Below are positions 41,801 to 53,238 of a stretch of 64,000 bases of DNA, piece after piece; position 1 is the first letter of the stretch; every line of letters begins with the position of its first letter. A program made the position numbers and the translations under genes. Source of the stretch: Siderastrea radians. Its lineage: Eukaryota > Cnidaria > Anthozoa > Scleractinia > Rhizangiidae. The notes under the pieces were generated by a model. The model had not been told where the DNA came from. It saw nothing but the letters and a program-made list of their open reading frames with translations, and searched no databases. Where the stretch lies: assembly GCA_964017195.1 (NCBI GenBank), contig OZ024897.1, forward strand, positions 12,660,451-12,724,450, given 5' to 3'.

Positions 41801-44800
41801 AAAGCTATCGAGAAGTACGTTTCTTTGGGGCTGCTTATTATACTGCGAAAGGTAGCTCTAACGTTTGAGTCAGTGGATGAAAACCTTTAGTGTGACCCAT
41901 AAAGTGAAAGCTGTTGAGAAGTATCAGAATTATTAGCGGTGCTTTACTGTGGTTTATTCTGCGGTACAAAGCGGCTGTACCTTTCGAGTCTGTGGATGAA
42001 ATCTTAAAGTGTGACCATTCAAATGAAAGCTATTGAGCAGTACTTTCCTGTGCTGCTGTTCAGTATGTTCCAAGGTGGTTCTAACTTTTGAGTCTGTAGA
42101 TGAAATCCTAAAGTGTGACCATTCAAACGACAGCTATTGAGCAGTACTTTCCTGTGGTGCTGTTTATTATAATGTACAAGGTAGTTTTATCTTTTGAGTC
42201 TGTGATGAAATCGTTAAGTGTAACCATCCAAATGAAAGCTGTCGACTACTTGTTTCCTGTTGCACTGCAGTGTTAGTTGCCCCGAACGAAGTGGCTCTAA
42301 CTTCTGACTAAGTGTGATTGCATTCAAATGAAATGTAGAACAGCGCTTTCCTCGTGTACTGTTTGAATTGTAGGAGGTCCTACGAACGAAATAGTTAACT
42401 TACCGCCATTCTGTTCAGTTTCACCCATGTCACAATTCCCAAGGCCGCGATAGCCGCTTGCTTCAAGAAAAAAAATGATACCAGAGTTAAACCATGACGG
42501 ACCAGCAATACAACAAACAGACAAACAAACAAAAACACAAACAAACAGGCCGGTGCAATTATAACAAGTCACAATAACGGCATCAAGTATAAGGGCTGAA
42601 CCTTGTGATCATGGCCCAGTAATTGCGATGAAAGACGTGAATAAATGTTAAATAGAATAAATGGTGTATACTTATTACGCAACTTGAGCTGTAAAAATCT
42701 AAACGAATTGAGAAACTGTGCATTGTTTTTAGCACTTCTCACAGTGGTTTATGAGTTAGGACGACCAACAAACATTCGGCGTTACCATGGTAATATAACT
42801 ACGATAAGAGACGTTTTTCCTCGTCAAGCCGGATGTTCATGCAAAATTTAAATGTGGTTAGAGAAAGCTCAAATTCACTGTAAACTGCAGAATTCTTCCA
42901 CATAAGAAAGATGCTCTAGAATACAAGCCTATCTATCGATGTGACCTTAATGTGGGAAAAACAAGCAAAAAGAAAACATTTTCTGATATCTTGAGATTCC
43001 AATCCGCGCGTTAAAGAAGGCTTTTCTAAATAGGTGTTTTAAATACCGCCCATGATCTTGCATGTAAAACAACGCCGAAGCCTTAAAAAACCGAAAATTG
43101 ACCGTGTTATTCAGTTTCAATTTTATGAAATTTTTGCTTGTGTCCTTCATCATCGCCTCCAGATATTGCTGTAAACATTGACATGTATTTTTACGCGAAT
43201 ACAGAAGTGTAAAAATAGAAAATCATAAACTTTTTACTCCGTATTTTTATCTGCTGGCATTTCGAGAGGTTTTTCAAATTCTTTTCTAATCTTAAGGCTT
43301 AAAAATTGTTTTGGGGATGACCGAAAGTGGTACAATATAGTTAAGTGTAAAGCTATGTCAAATGGTGAAGTATTTCGCTCAAAAATATACTTTTCACCGC
43401 GGTTCATGAGTTCGGGTACCGACAAACATTCGGCGTTACGATGGCAACGCACTAAACGGCCTCGACAAGGGAAATTTTTGACATCCTGGTCAAACGTAAC
43501 TGATTGCAAAATTTAAATGGGTAAGAATTTTTGTTGGTTTGCTCTTTTGGGACAATGAACAATTCTGGGTCTTTCACTTAAACTTGTTAACAAACCTGAA
43601 ATCGCTTGTGACCGAAGATTACATAACAAGTCAACTAAGCTTGAAGTAAAACGGTAAAAAAAATCCTAAATTCACTGGAAGAGCAGGGTAATTCTTCGCC
43701 ATTCGAAAGATATTCTAGAATACAATCCTATCCACTTGAAAATACCCTTAACATGCAAAATCAAAGAAAAAAGTTTTCGCATCGGTTTCCTGATTTAATT
43801 TCTTGATTATCCAATTTTGTGCGTCAAAGATCGCTTTTGTAAATTGGGGACAATAGGTGTTTTTAATAACGCCCATGATCTTGCATATAAATCATCACCC
43901 AGTATTCAATCAAAAAATTGTGAAAATGATGTGCAGTTTCAATGTTATAAAATCCCCTAATTCCTTTGCCAGAGGTTCCAGCTGTGATTTCGCAAAATCA
44001 TAGGCGTACGGGCACATTCGGACTTGGGGGGGCGGTGATCTTCTTGCCCGAAAAAATTACACAATGCCCGAATGTGTAAGCGTTGAAATTTGGATATAAA
44101 CGAACTTAAATTGCAAGAAAAACAAAAACGTTCACAATTCTCACGTCTACTGAAACTGTTATAACTCCAAAACAGTTGTTTTCAAACCTCGCATACTCTA
44201 TGAACTCTATTGACAAGTCTACTCATGCGATCAATCTTGTTAAAATTAAAAAGTTATTAAAAGAAAAAGTTTTTCCTTCCGTGGCGCTGTCCGAAAGTGT
44301 TAATAATCTTGTCCATACTGTTAACAATAACTTTGTTCCCATAAGAGCGCTCAATGCACACGATAGCGAGGCTGTTCAGCCTATTTTGACCCATCGTGCT
44401 CCGAAGGTAGGTCTTCAAGCGTCGGAGTCCGCTGAATGAGCGCTCCGCTGAGCAGGACGTTGCGGGGATGACGGCCAGAATGGACGCGACCTTTGAGAAT
44501 TCTGGGGTCATTTCATACAGGCTGTTTGCGTTCAACACTTCGATGACTTCTGCAGGTGTTTTTATCGATTTCTCCACGTGTGCGGCCTTAAACTGACAGA
44601 ACAGGCGTTGGTCTGCCTGGAGAAGGTCCCTGTCGAGGTTGTAGTACCTGGCAACCCGGTCGAAGCTAGCACTGGTGGGCGAATCACTTAGGGTGATGTC
44701 ACCTAACGCACAAAGAACATCTTGATCATTGCCACTGAATCGAGTTTCAATTTCTGCCAGTACCTTATCCAGAGAGGTGTAAAAGGTGTTCACACGATGG

Positions 44801-47800
44801 TAGTCCTCTGGTTTTGATGGCGGAGGCGCTGCATTGACGTTTTGCACGGTTTCCCCGACTAAAGCTTGTAAGCGAGTTGAGGATTGTCGTCGCGGCACAC
44901 GAGCATCGCGGAATGAAAACTCCGAGTCAGAAATCCACGATTTCATCTTAATACTAATGCATTCACACAGTTTCCACTCTGAGGTGAAACTCTCCTCATT
45001 TCGGCAGCTTCGTAGAGTCGCCAAAGTCAAATTGGCATTCCGCCTCGCCGTGATAACATCCATAGTTTTTCCCTGAAGGTAAGCACTCAGGCTGCTTGTA
45101 TTAGATAAAATAATCTTCAAAACACGCAGACCGAGGACAAACTGGAAATCACAGATTCCGTGCAGAAGCGAGCGGCTTTCCGAGTATGTTTTAGTGTCCT
45201 TGTCGGTGGATAATACTAACAATGCCTTCACTATTCGCTCGAGCTGCTGGTCGACGGCTTTCACCGCTTCCCACCGACATGCCCATCTTGTTACACTTTG
45301 AGACTTCAATGTCTTAAGCAGACTACCTTCTTCAGTCTCAATGCCTCCAAACAAAGCGTGTCGCTTTGGACTAGCCTCTAGAAAATTGTACAGGCTCTGA
45401 ATTGTGCCCAGAGTATTTCGCAATGGTTCCACTGTTGTCATGGTGTCTTGCAGTGCCAAATTTAACAAGTGGCCATAGCAGTGCACATAAATCGCGAGGG
45501 GAGAGCATTCTTTCATTCGCGCACTGAGTCCCTTATTTACACCACTCATGTTACTTGCGCCGTCAAAGCACTCACCCACGATATTCTGGAGCTCTAACTG
45601 CAGCTTGTTGATAACTTCTTTGACTAGTTGGTAAAGAGTTTCACCGTCTGTTGTTTTCGTCGCATGAAATCCAACAAATGCTTCTTTCTTACTGCCATTC
45701 GCTATGTAGCTGAGACAAAAAAACACTTGCTCGGCTCGGCTTAAATCGGACGTTTCATCAATTATGATCCCATACCAGCCGCTATCTCTTACATCCTTAC
45801 AGATAAGTTCAATTATGAGGTCAGCAAAAATTTCCAGCAGCTCATTCTGGATGGATGGCGAGGTCCACTGAGCGTGGTTTTGTAACTGAGTGTTCAATGT
45901 CTGTTCCAGCCAAGGAATGTCTTTACACCGAAGGTGCAAAAGCTCTAGAAAATTACCCCTGTTGACATCTGATCTTTGTCCGAGATTCGATCGGTCCTCT
46001 TCGTGACCTCTTTGAGCGATGTTTTGTTGGGCAGTGTAAAAAAGACATTCGATGATCACACGTAAAAACTCGCGGTTGCGTTGCACGTACTTACGATGCC
46101 CATCATCAATGATGCTGATGATAGAAGAGGATTTCCTCTCCATCTGGCGGTATTCCAACCACTTTGTCATCGCCAGAGAGTGCGCGTCACTTTGATGGTG
46201 TTTTGTAAGGCGCTCAGGTTTCTTCCAATTGGAAAACGTGAAAGCGTTATCCTTTAAAAACGTGGAACACGCATAGCAAGTTGCAACCTTTCCATCTACT
46301 GAGTAATTTAACCAAGGATATTGTTTGAACCACTTTGGCTGGAAATCTCTGGTGAATGTTTCGTTCCCAAATCTTTGCGGGTTATATTCGCGGAGAGTCG
46401 GTTGCTGCGGCCCCTCACTTGTGGCCAGCCCGGATTCACGTACTGCGTTATCATCTCTTTGTAACGGCACAGTCATCTCTACTTCAGGCTCCATCGCTAC
46501 TTCCACGGTTTGAGGCGAGAATGGTTGAGGTTCTTCAGTAGCTTCCTGAATAGGGACGTGTTCATCTTGGTCATCCTGCAGTTCCAGAACCACTGACACA
46601 GGCGAGATTTCAACTCTTTCAATGCCATCAGTTTGTACATTGGAACAGGAACCAGTGTTATCTTGGTCATGTGCGTCAGTCTGGTTGTCTGATCTGAAGA
46701 GCTTCTGTGACGGCCGCGACTCCGCGGAGCTCTTGGTGAAAAAAGCAAGCTGACTCTGATTACGCTCACGTACCATAGTGAAAGCAACTTTCTGTCCTTT
46801 GTGCACAGTTTTGGCATGATTATCTTTATAATCGGAATCGAGTTCCTTCTTACATACACCACAAATAACGCGCTGGCGATAAGGGCGTTTTCTTTTTCCT
46901 CTATCAGGCTCTTGATCCGTCATAATTCAAGGTTCACCTCTACTTCTCGATCTGCAGTCTAAAAATGGGGCGTTGAATAGAGTACTTTAAGGTATCCGTT
47001 TACTTTCTGAATAAATCGCTTGAAATTATGAAGTTGAAGCATCGGATGCTGTTCTTACCATTTCAAGCGTGACAAAAAGACCGTAACGCATTCCATAATA
47101 AAACTAAGTTGCGGAGCATAGTGCAGTGTGATGTTTTTATACGTACTTTATTAAAAATTCAAGATTATAAGTTTCGATTCAAGGATTTCTTTTTGCCGAA
47201 AATTTTTCATGTATTTCTAATGCAAATCGCACGGGACTGTACACGATAAAACTAAGATAAAACACAGCTTTTGCACACGGGGCCAGCATTTTGCTATACA
47301 TAATAGATCATTTATGCAGCGGTCCAAAAATATATAAGCTTTCACTGAATGAGAAGTAATTTCGCCTTTTAACACGCTAAAGTGCACCCTACCAAAATCG
47401 AACAAAAACACCCAACTTATGCCGTTTTGGTGAAATTGGAATAAGCGTTTCTTCTGATCTAAAATCAACTGTCAAATTTGCAACGCGCTCACGTTGTTGC
47501 TTTTAATCTCCATTCACGCAAATTTAGAGAGTTTTCCAAAATTTTTCACCTAGCTTGACAATGACGGACAGTTCGACCAGGTTTAACGCTTAAGATAAAC
47601 CCGTTTAATAAAGATTACACCAAAGAAAAAAATAAAAACACTCGGGCAAAAACCCGAAGAGCTATTTTTGCAAATCTTTATCTCCACGCTTTGGTAGTTA
47701 GTACAAGCCGACAAAATGCCTTGACTTAATTACCAATCATTTACCTTTCGTCTTGTCGACCGCTTGACCTTAAGGCACTTTCTACTTGAACTTGAACTCT

Positions 47801-48801
47801 TTTCTTGATCTTGAATTTGAACTTTTTTTCTTCTTAAACAACGTTTGCTTTGACTCCACGAAGGCCTCAACCGAAACTCAACTACATGTGAGCAGCACGC
47901 GATTCACAAAGCGTACGCGTTCTCCCGCCTTATGTGAATTGGCGCGAACGTTGGCGCGAACTGAAGCAAATGCCAAGCTGCTAGCGATCGGCAGATCGGC
48001 AGCAAAGCCATTCAAACGTTTCAAGATGGACCGTTTGGTCGTGTTGTAGAAGCCGGACTCAATAAATAAATACATATTTTTATCAATGTATAAAATAAGT
48101 AGATAAATAAATATTTTAAACAACAAATATTTTATCCCAAGTGCTTTTGCCCGAATCACAAGCGTTTTGCCCGAAAATTTTCGCAACTGGGGGGGCTGCA
48201 GCCCCCCCCGCCCCCCCGGCCCGTACGCCTATGCGCAAAATACAGTAGAAAACCTTGTAGCATAACAAAAAGGCATTGCTCAGCAGTTTACAGTAGAGCG
48301 GTCCAGGTTGAGGCAATCTGTTATATGAAAAATCTTTATCACAACCGCAGTTCAAGAACTAGAATTCATCACAAATTGGTTGAATCAAACATTTTTGAGT
48401 CACTTGTCCAGGTACACCATGGAGCGAGTTGATTGCATACAGAACGAGTTCCAAATCAAACATCTGCCTCTACCAGAAGTAAAATCCTTCCATCTTTCTA
48501 CTGAACTACCAAACTGAAACAAGCTGCGAGAAGCATTACCGGCTTCAATGGGACAGGGGCTTTTAAAGACTCCAGCATCATTCGTAGTTGCATTAAAGGA
48601 TCTCTTAAGGGCTATTATACACCAAGACAAAAATTACTGGTGTTCTTAACTTACCCCAAAGCCAGACCAAAGACCTGATCCATCTTTGCCGCCTAGACCA
48701 GCGTATATGCATCCACAGACAATATTGGCCAAAGCTGTCAACCCAATCAGGATGCCTACGATTCCCGCGGCCTTCGCTTTTCCTGGCTCTACGTCCGTCA
48801 T
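38809..48801 (-). CDS. TSP2: four-pass membrane protein gene, paralogue 2 (complete, 205 aa)
   Basis: Five exons join cleanly. Exon 1, 48801-48655 (MTDVEPGKAKAAGIVGILIG, TM1, ending GSGLWSGFG). Exon 2, 42460-42404 (QAAIAALGIVTWVKLNRMA, TM2). Exon 3, 41007-40818 (FVFNLVLCILWLIICIVQVV, TM3, then a loop with three cysteines). Exon 4, 39916-39783 (HDCGDISTIISC, TM4, GSIIGCMGVCCAKPQ). Exon 5, 38898-38809 (TNVVVVQQPGMVMTTQQHG then PPPEYPAKY, TAA). Phases are 0, 0, 1 and 0. The total is 205 residues, with both ends predicted in the cytoplasm and a Cys-paired loop outside. The PPEY tail fits the PPxY consensus bound by Nedd4-type WW domains. The layout and the W-G motif before TM2 recall CD20/MS4A proteins, but this is inference. 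Intron 1 carries an intact hAT transposon. Confidence 0.8.
39110..39470. repeat. Degenerate repeat of ACAGGGT-type words
   Basis: Words such as GTCCTAAACAGGGTCTGA, TGTCCTAACCAGGGTATA and CCTAAACAGGGCCAGGGTA recur at irregular spacing in TSP2 intron 4. Confidence 0.5.
40213..40275. repeat. Short near-perfect hairpin
   Basis: CCAGGGTCTCTCTTCTTCCC pairs with GGGAAGGAGAGAGACCCTTG around a CCATGG-type centre, with arms of about 29 bp. It sits in TSP2 intron 3 beside repeated ACGACAGGTATTACAATT words (40010-40200). Confidence 0.75.
41233..41454. mobile_element. MITE, GGGGCCCGTTTCTC family, copy 2
   Basis: The left end GGGGCCCGTTTCTCAAAACT is inverted at the right as AGTTTCAAGAGACGGGCCCC, and CCCGATAACTTTCC with GGAAAGTTATCGGG. 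It lies in TSP2 intron 2. Confidence 0.85.
41570..42340. repeat. Tandem ~115-bp repeat, about 7 copies
   Basis: Each unit contains, in order, GTGTGACCATTCAAATGAAA, GCTATTGAGCAGTACTTTCC, CTGTTTATTATACTG, AAGGTGGTTCTAACTTTTGA and GTCTGTGGATGAAATCCT, with drift between units. It lies in TSP2 intron 2. Confidence 0.88.
42740..43990. repeat. Diverged tandem duplication in TSP2 intron 1
   Basis: Two copies, about 42755-43160 and 43405-43985, share ordered words: ACAAACATTCGGCGTTAC, GCAAAATTTAAATG, TAGAATACAA.CCTATC and CGCCCATGATCTTGCAT. Spacing differs between the copies. The second copy ends at the hAT insertion site. Confidence 0.7.
43999..48233 (-). mobile_element. Complete hAT transposon, 4.2 kb, TSD CGCAAAAT
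   Basis: The ends CATAGGCGTACGGGC (43999 on) and GCCCGTACGCCTATG (to 48233) are exact 15-bp inverted repeats. The direct flanks are CGCAAAAT at 43991-43998 and again at 48234-48241, an exact 8-bp duplication, the hAT hallmark. Subterminal TTGCCCGAA words occur at both ends (near 44046, 44071, 48152 and 48172) and are candidate transposase-binding sites. A single long transposase ORF lies inside. A C/G-rich tract precedes the right end. The host is intron 1 of TSP2. Confidence 0.93.
44257..46923 (-). CDS. hAT transposase, ZMYM1-like (TTF zinc finger, DUF4371, hAT dimerisation)
   Basis: An uninterrupted 888-residue ORF starts at ATG 46923. An N-terminal CxxC...H motif (CGVCKKELDSDYKDNHAKTVH) suggests a small zinc finger. 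Residues about 180-260 form a TTF-type finger (FQPKWFKQYPWLNYS, CYACSTFL, LTKHHQSDAH). A central DUF4371/RNase-H-like region carries GWYGIIIDETSDLSRAEQ, an Asp-containing catalytic strand, and CFDGASNMSGVNKG, the second catalytic Asp region, followed by VHCYGHLLNLALQD. The C-terminal hAT dimerisation domain reads ATSCSAERSFSGLRRLKTYL. The protein cuts and pastes the element by binding its ends. No stop or frameshift interrupts it, so it may be active. It is antisense to nothing known and parallel to its host gene. Confidence 0.93.
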   Translation of the reverse strand: MTDQEPDRGKRKRPYRQRVICGVCKKELDSDYKDNHAKTVHKGQKVAFTMVRERNQSQLAFFTKSSAESRPSQKLFRSDNQTDAHDQDNTGSCSNVQTDGIERVEISPVSVVLELQDDQDEHVPIQEATEEPQPFSPQTVEVAMEPEVEMTVPLQRDDNAVRESGLATSEGPQQPTLREYNPQRFGNETFTRDFQPKWFKQYPWLNYSVDGKVATCYACSTFLKDNAFTFSNWKKPERLTKHHQSDAHSLAMTKWLEYRQMERKSSSIISIIDDGHRKYVQRNREFLRVIIECLFYTAQQNIAQRGHEEDRSNLGQRSDVNRGNFLELLHLRCKDIPWLEQTLNTQLQNHAQWTSPSIQNELLEIFADLIIELICKDVRDSGWYGIIIDETSDLSRAEQVFFCLSYIANGSKKEAFVGFHATKTTDGETLYQLVKEVINKLQLELQNIVGECFDGASNMSGVNKGLSARMKECSPLAIYVHCYGHLLNLALQDTMTTVEPLRNTLGTIQSLYNFLEASPKRHALFGGIETEEGSLLKTLKSQSVTRWACRWEAVKAVDQQLERIVKALLVLSTDKDTKTYSESRSLLHGICDFQFVLGLRVLKIILSNTSSLSAYLQGKTMDVITARRNANLTLATLRSCRNEESFTSEWKLCECISIKMKSWISDSEFSFRDARVPRRQSSTRLQALVGETVQNVNAAPPPSKPEDYHRVNTFYTSLDKVLAEIETRFSGNDQDVLCALGDITLSDSPTSASFDRVARYYNLDRDLLQADQRLFCQFKAAHVEKSIKTPAEVIEVLNANSLYEMTPEFSKVASILAVIPATSCSAERSFSGLRRLKTYLRSTMGQNRLNSLAIVCIERSYGNKVIVNSMDKIINTFGQRHGRKNFFF

Positions 48802-49619
48802 ATTATCCAACACTTAAATAAAACGCAGTGTTTAATTTTCCTAACGCAAATGCCTCCAAGCAACGAAGCCAAGTGGTCGTGAGCAAGCGGCTAAACTTTT
48901 CTTTACTACAACAGCTTTTTTTATTCAAGGTTTGCCGCGGCTATCCCAAGAGAGTTTGTTATTTGCTCGTGGTCATAGCAACCTCGGTAAATATTTGTGT
49001 CTCAAAATTAAGCGACAGCCAATGGTAGTGATGATACAACACCTTACAATTGCACTAATCTGCGTTTGAATACCAATAACTTAGACAAAATACCAGTTCA
49101 TTGTTTGCTGAAGTCATTAACACTTGCTGGACAAGTATTGCTCGGTTGCGAAGTAACGAGGCTTCTCAAAACGTAAACTTTTAATCTGTCATATCAATTT
49201 TTCTGTGGCTTATCTTCGGATTATATTTGCTTATGTCCTTCCTGCACGTGTGTTTGTCGGCGGAGTACTTTACCTATAACTAATTTTTTTTTCTAGCTAT
49301 AGCAAAAGGCCTTCCTTTCCCAGTGCGATGCTGATTTGCTCTGCAAATTAAGACGCGTGCAGAAAATTAAATGCTGACACAATACTGTCCAATTAGCGAA
49401 TTCAAACTGAATGAATCACCGTGCAAATGCATTAAGGGAATTTTTTTGCTCAAGGTTTTTATGTTTAGTAAAAACGGTGCTTAATTTTTTTTTCACCAGC
49501 GCGCATGGTTTTTTTCTTTAATCATTAAAAAGAGATCGCAGATACACTACTAAAGGGCTGCTTCAGCAGAAAATTCGGTGGTAATACATTAGGTGGTAGT
49601 GCATCATCTTTTACGACTC
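48802..49619. other. TSP2 upstream region
   Basis: Presumed TSP2 promoter and 5' flank; no other gene was recognised. Confidence 0.45.
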
Positions 49620-50800
49620 TTTTCAGTTTCCAGTTGATGTGGGATCGATTTGTACGGTTTTGATTTGCATTCAGGTTCAATCAAGGTTGCTTTGATGTCT
49701 TTTTTCTAAGTACTGATCCTTTCTCTTACAGATTGAGTCGAACGCTTAATTTAAGAAATGTTGTTCCTACTTTTGGGTCCGTGGATGAAATTCTTAAGGG
49801 TGCCCATTAAATGAAAACTACTAAGTGTGTGTTTTGTTCGTCCACGTTTGTAAAATTAATTTGGAAGTTTTCAAAATTTTAAACTTTGAAGTTTTTAGAA
49901 GTCAGAAGGGGCCACAAAGCCCCCCACTTGAAAACAACATAGTATTCACGTGGGACTGTACAACCTACGTCATAGTTTCCAAAAAAGAAAACTACCCCAC
50001 GCCGCAGGCTCCACCAACTTGAAAGCGGCGCTTAATTTGTTCTTGATTTTTTTTGCAGGGGCATGTTTCATGTTAAGTAATGCAGAAAGAGGTCGCACAT
50101 ACACTAAGGTCCTGACTAAACTAGGAAACACCGTTGCAGAAGCATTGTAAAAGCAAATATCCCCCTGTTTAGCCAGGCGAGGAAACATTATGTGGAAGTG
50201 AGCAAATCTTGCTTCTTGGAAACAGCAAAAACACTGATTGCTGCTTCCCAACCGTAAAGTTCTCATCAGAAACAGGGGAAGCAATTCGGAGATTTAGTGC
50301 TCCCGCAGCAATATTTCTTCATGAGTTTATCCAGGCCTTAACACCACGCTTAGACGTATGTTTCTCAGAACGCAAACGGTTTATACTGTAAACTGAGCAG
50401 AAAATTCGCGCGGAAAGATTCAGAAATTATAAACCGTTTAGTTTATATCCTTTTCTGCTGTTGCCAGCTTTTCAGTTGATAGCGGGGTTCGATTTATACC
50501 GACCAATCCTTTCTCTCTCAGATTGGGTGGAACCTTAATTTATGGAATGTAGTTCCTACTTTTGGGTCCTTGGATGAAATCCTTCAGTGCGACCATCGAA
50601 ACAAAACTACTGAGCAATATCTTCAGTGGTGTTAATTGTTTGTCTATGTTTTGTGAAACTTAATTTGGGAGGTTTATTGTTTTAAACTTGGATGGCTTAA
50701 TAGCACCCCTCTTGAAGACAACAGAGTATTCTCATGGGACTGTACAGTTTACGTCATAGTTTCCAAAAGAACCGCGAGCCGCTTGTCTCAGGCTCCACTC
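49620..50800. repeat. Diverged tandem duplication, units about 0.4 kb
   Basis: Copy A (about 49620-50015) and copy B (about 50455-50795) share TTCCTACTTTTGGGTCC, GGATGAAAT, CATGGGACTGTACA or CGTGGGACTGTACA, ACGTCATAGTTTCCAAAA and CAGGCTCCAC in the same order. Each copy embeds one unit of the ~115-bp repeat. Confidence 0.7.
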
Positions 50801-50869
50801 CCAATAAGCGATTCAACCGGAGACCACTTCATGACCCTCTTCTTTCAAATATTTTTATAAATAACCATC

Positions 50870-50990
50870 TGGTATACGAAAGGGGTATCTTTTCTGTCAA
50901 AAATGGTATATAAAAGGGTAAGGGGTTGGACCTCGAGGCGGAGCATCCCCGTATAAAACTTTGTTAAGTGCCCCCCCCCGCCCCCCCCCC
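50870..50990. repeat. Dispersed repeat, reverse copy of 6580-7005
   Basis: It carries GGTATATAAAAGGGTAAGGG, GGCGGAGCATCCCCGTATAA and a C-run, the inverse of words in 6580-7005. Confidence 0.5.
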
Positions 50991-51599
50991 GGGATACACA
51001 CAGACAAAGGAAAGCCACAAATTTAAAATGAGGCAGTCGCCTGCCACCGGTTGATTCCTTTAAACCGGTACTCTTTTTACGTTAGATCAATCCGAGTTTG
51101 GAAATCTCTTCCATCTACTGTTGTAGACGCAAACTCGTCGGGGCATTTAACAACGGCGTGTCACAGTTCCTGTCATGTCAGCGACTGTTTTTTTTTTTCG
51201 TTTTAGTCGACACTAAGTTTGTTTCTGATGCATTTTAATTTAAATTTTAAAGTACTATTGTAATTTTTGTAATCTGTACTTAGCGACCGCCAACCGTGCC
51301 ATTGCCAGATTAGTGGCTAACGGCAATTAATGTGATTACAGATAAAAGATTAGAAATCTTGAACCGACAAGCCCACTCAACTGCAGAATACCCTGTCTGA
51401 CTTCGTTGCCGACTACACGGTACGTAGAAACTACTTTATTCAAAAGCTGCGACACTTGAAAGCAAAAGTAAGGTTCTTTTCCTCGTTCTAAAAACGCACC
51501 GCGAGACTGATGACAAAAAGAAAAACGTTTATGCCTTGCAGTAAAAACATGCTGCTAAATAAGGCGAAAATGACATGAATCTTGAATTTGAACTGATAA

Positions 51600-51890
51600 C
51601 ACACCGCGTGCCGCGTAGCCACCGTCGAAGTGACCTTCCACTTTTCGATTAATTAATATCCTCGTGCCTCGTAGGCAGCTTCTAAGACACCTTGCTCTTT
51701 TGAATTCAGCTACTTTTCGCGTATCGCGCACTGCTGGCAAGTTTCTAAGCATGTCTAAGGAACCCTCCTCTTCTGAATTCAGTTACTTTCCGCCTACTGC
51801 GCACCACTTAGCCTGTTTCTAGGAAGATAGCCTTCCTCTTTTGAATCCAGTTACTTTCTGCGTCGTAGCCGTTTCTTTAGATAGCCTAAA
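51600..51890. repeat. Degenerate ~90-bp tandem repeat, about 3 copies
   Basis: CTTTTGAATTCAGCTACTTT, CTTCTGAATTCAGTTACTTT and CTTTTGAATCCAGTTACTTT recur at about 90-bp spacing, each followed by a CGC-rich stretch and GTTTCTA. Confidence 0.75.
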
Positions 51891-52946
51891 CGCTATAAAT
51901 ATTTTCCCTTACTCTGCGTACCGCGTACGTGGCCAAAGTTTTTCAGTTACAAGTTCGATCTGGCACTGAGCGTATTCTGCAGCAGTAGTTTACTACTAGG
52001 TATCTCTAACTCCCGCTGTGGGGAACAATTTTCTGTTTCTCCCGCGAGCTTCAAATGGCAAGAGTATACTGTCTGTTATACCTTCCAAGGACGTAGCGCG
52101 CGCGACCGTTGGCTATCAGCGAATAGACAACGATAATTGATCCACGTATGTGCAATAGACCATGCGAATATCTGCTCATACTGCTCATATCATATCCATT
52201 CCAAGAGGGAAATAGGGATCCTTGTTGAAATATTTCATGAGAAAAATAAAATAAAATTTAAATTTTCACTACACTTGTCTTGGTTTAGTCTGAACTTGAT
52301 AATGGTGTCATAGGAATGTCAACACGTTGTTCGGTGTTATCGTTTAATTCTTTTTCATAGAATGAAAGGAAAAGTTTTATTTTATTTACTTTTCAGTATA
52401 GAGGCTTAGCACAACGATCCGTGAAAGGACATAAGTTTGCTTCAAGTGAAAACAAGCCTGCGTCGAAGGATGTGTTTAATTCATGCACTTGAGACTGGAA
52501 TTACGGAGAACTTTATTTACTAGACTTTATATTGCACGAGATAAAAAGAATTCAATAACTGATAATCGAACAAAAGAGGAAAAACGTGATTGCTCAGAAG
52601 AAAAGGCACGAAATGCCAACTCACTGACTATTTAGACGGAAACAGGTGTCTTGATTCATTTTAAATTATTTATTAGAAATCAGGACTTTTGAACTATGAC
52701 GACAGCTTTTGGACAGACGGAATCGCAAGTAGCCAGTTCGAGCCACAAGTTTTCAAACTGCGGCGAATGGGACTTCGTTTTATATGCACTTGTGTTGTGT
52801 GTACTCATGTGTACTAGCGATGACTTGCGTTCAGTCAAATTAAACTCCAGTTTGTGCGTAAGTTGACGCAAGTTTCTCACCGTTTGGTCTCCCAACAGAA
52901 TTATAGTCGACAATGCTAAATTTAAGAAAGCTTAACCCTATAAGTC

Positions 52947-53238
52947 ACTGTTACACGAGGCAATTTTTTTCTGCAAATTGCAACGCAACGGCGTTGCGAG
53001 AGAAGTCGCGAACAGAATTACTCGTGTAACACCCCTTCTTCGTAACTTCTCTGGCATGGAAAAATTGCGTTGCGAGTTGCAGGAAAAGTAGACTAGGCTA
53101 CCACTTTTCGCAACGTTGTGAGATAAGTTGCAGCGTGAAACATGTCTTCTGCAACTTGCCTCGGAATGCTGTCGTCATCTGTTGCGTTGCTAGTGGTCTT
53201 AGTGGCAGGAAAAATTGCCTCGTGTAACCCTAACAGTG
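52947..53238. mobile_element. MITE with GTTACACGAGGCAATT ends
   Basis: CACTGTTACACGAGGCAATT at the left is inverted at the right as AATTGCCTCGTGTAAC then CAGTG. The interior has GTTGCGA and GCAACTTGC words, plus an inner ACTCGTGTAAC copy at about 53019. Confidence 0.75.

Noticed and set aside
46325..46862. ORFs in other frames within the hAT transposase
   Set aside because: Shadows of the 888-residue transposase frame.
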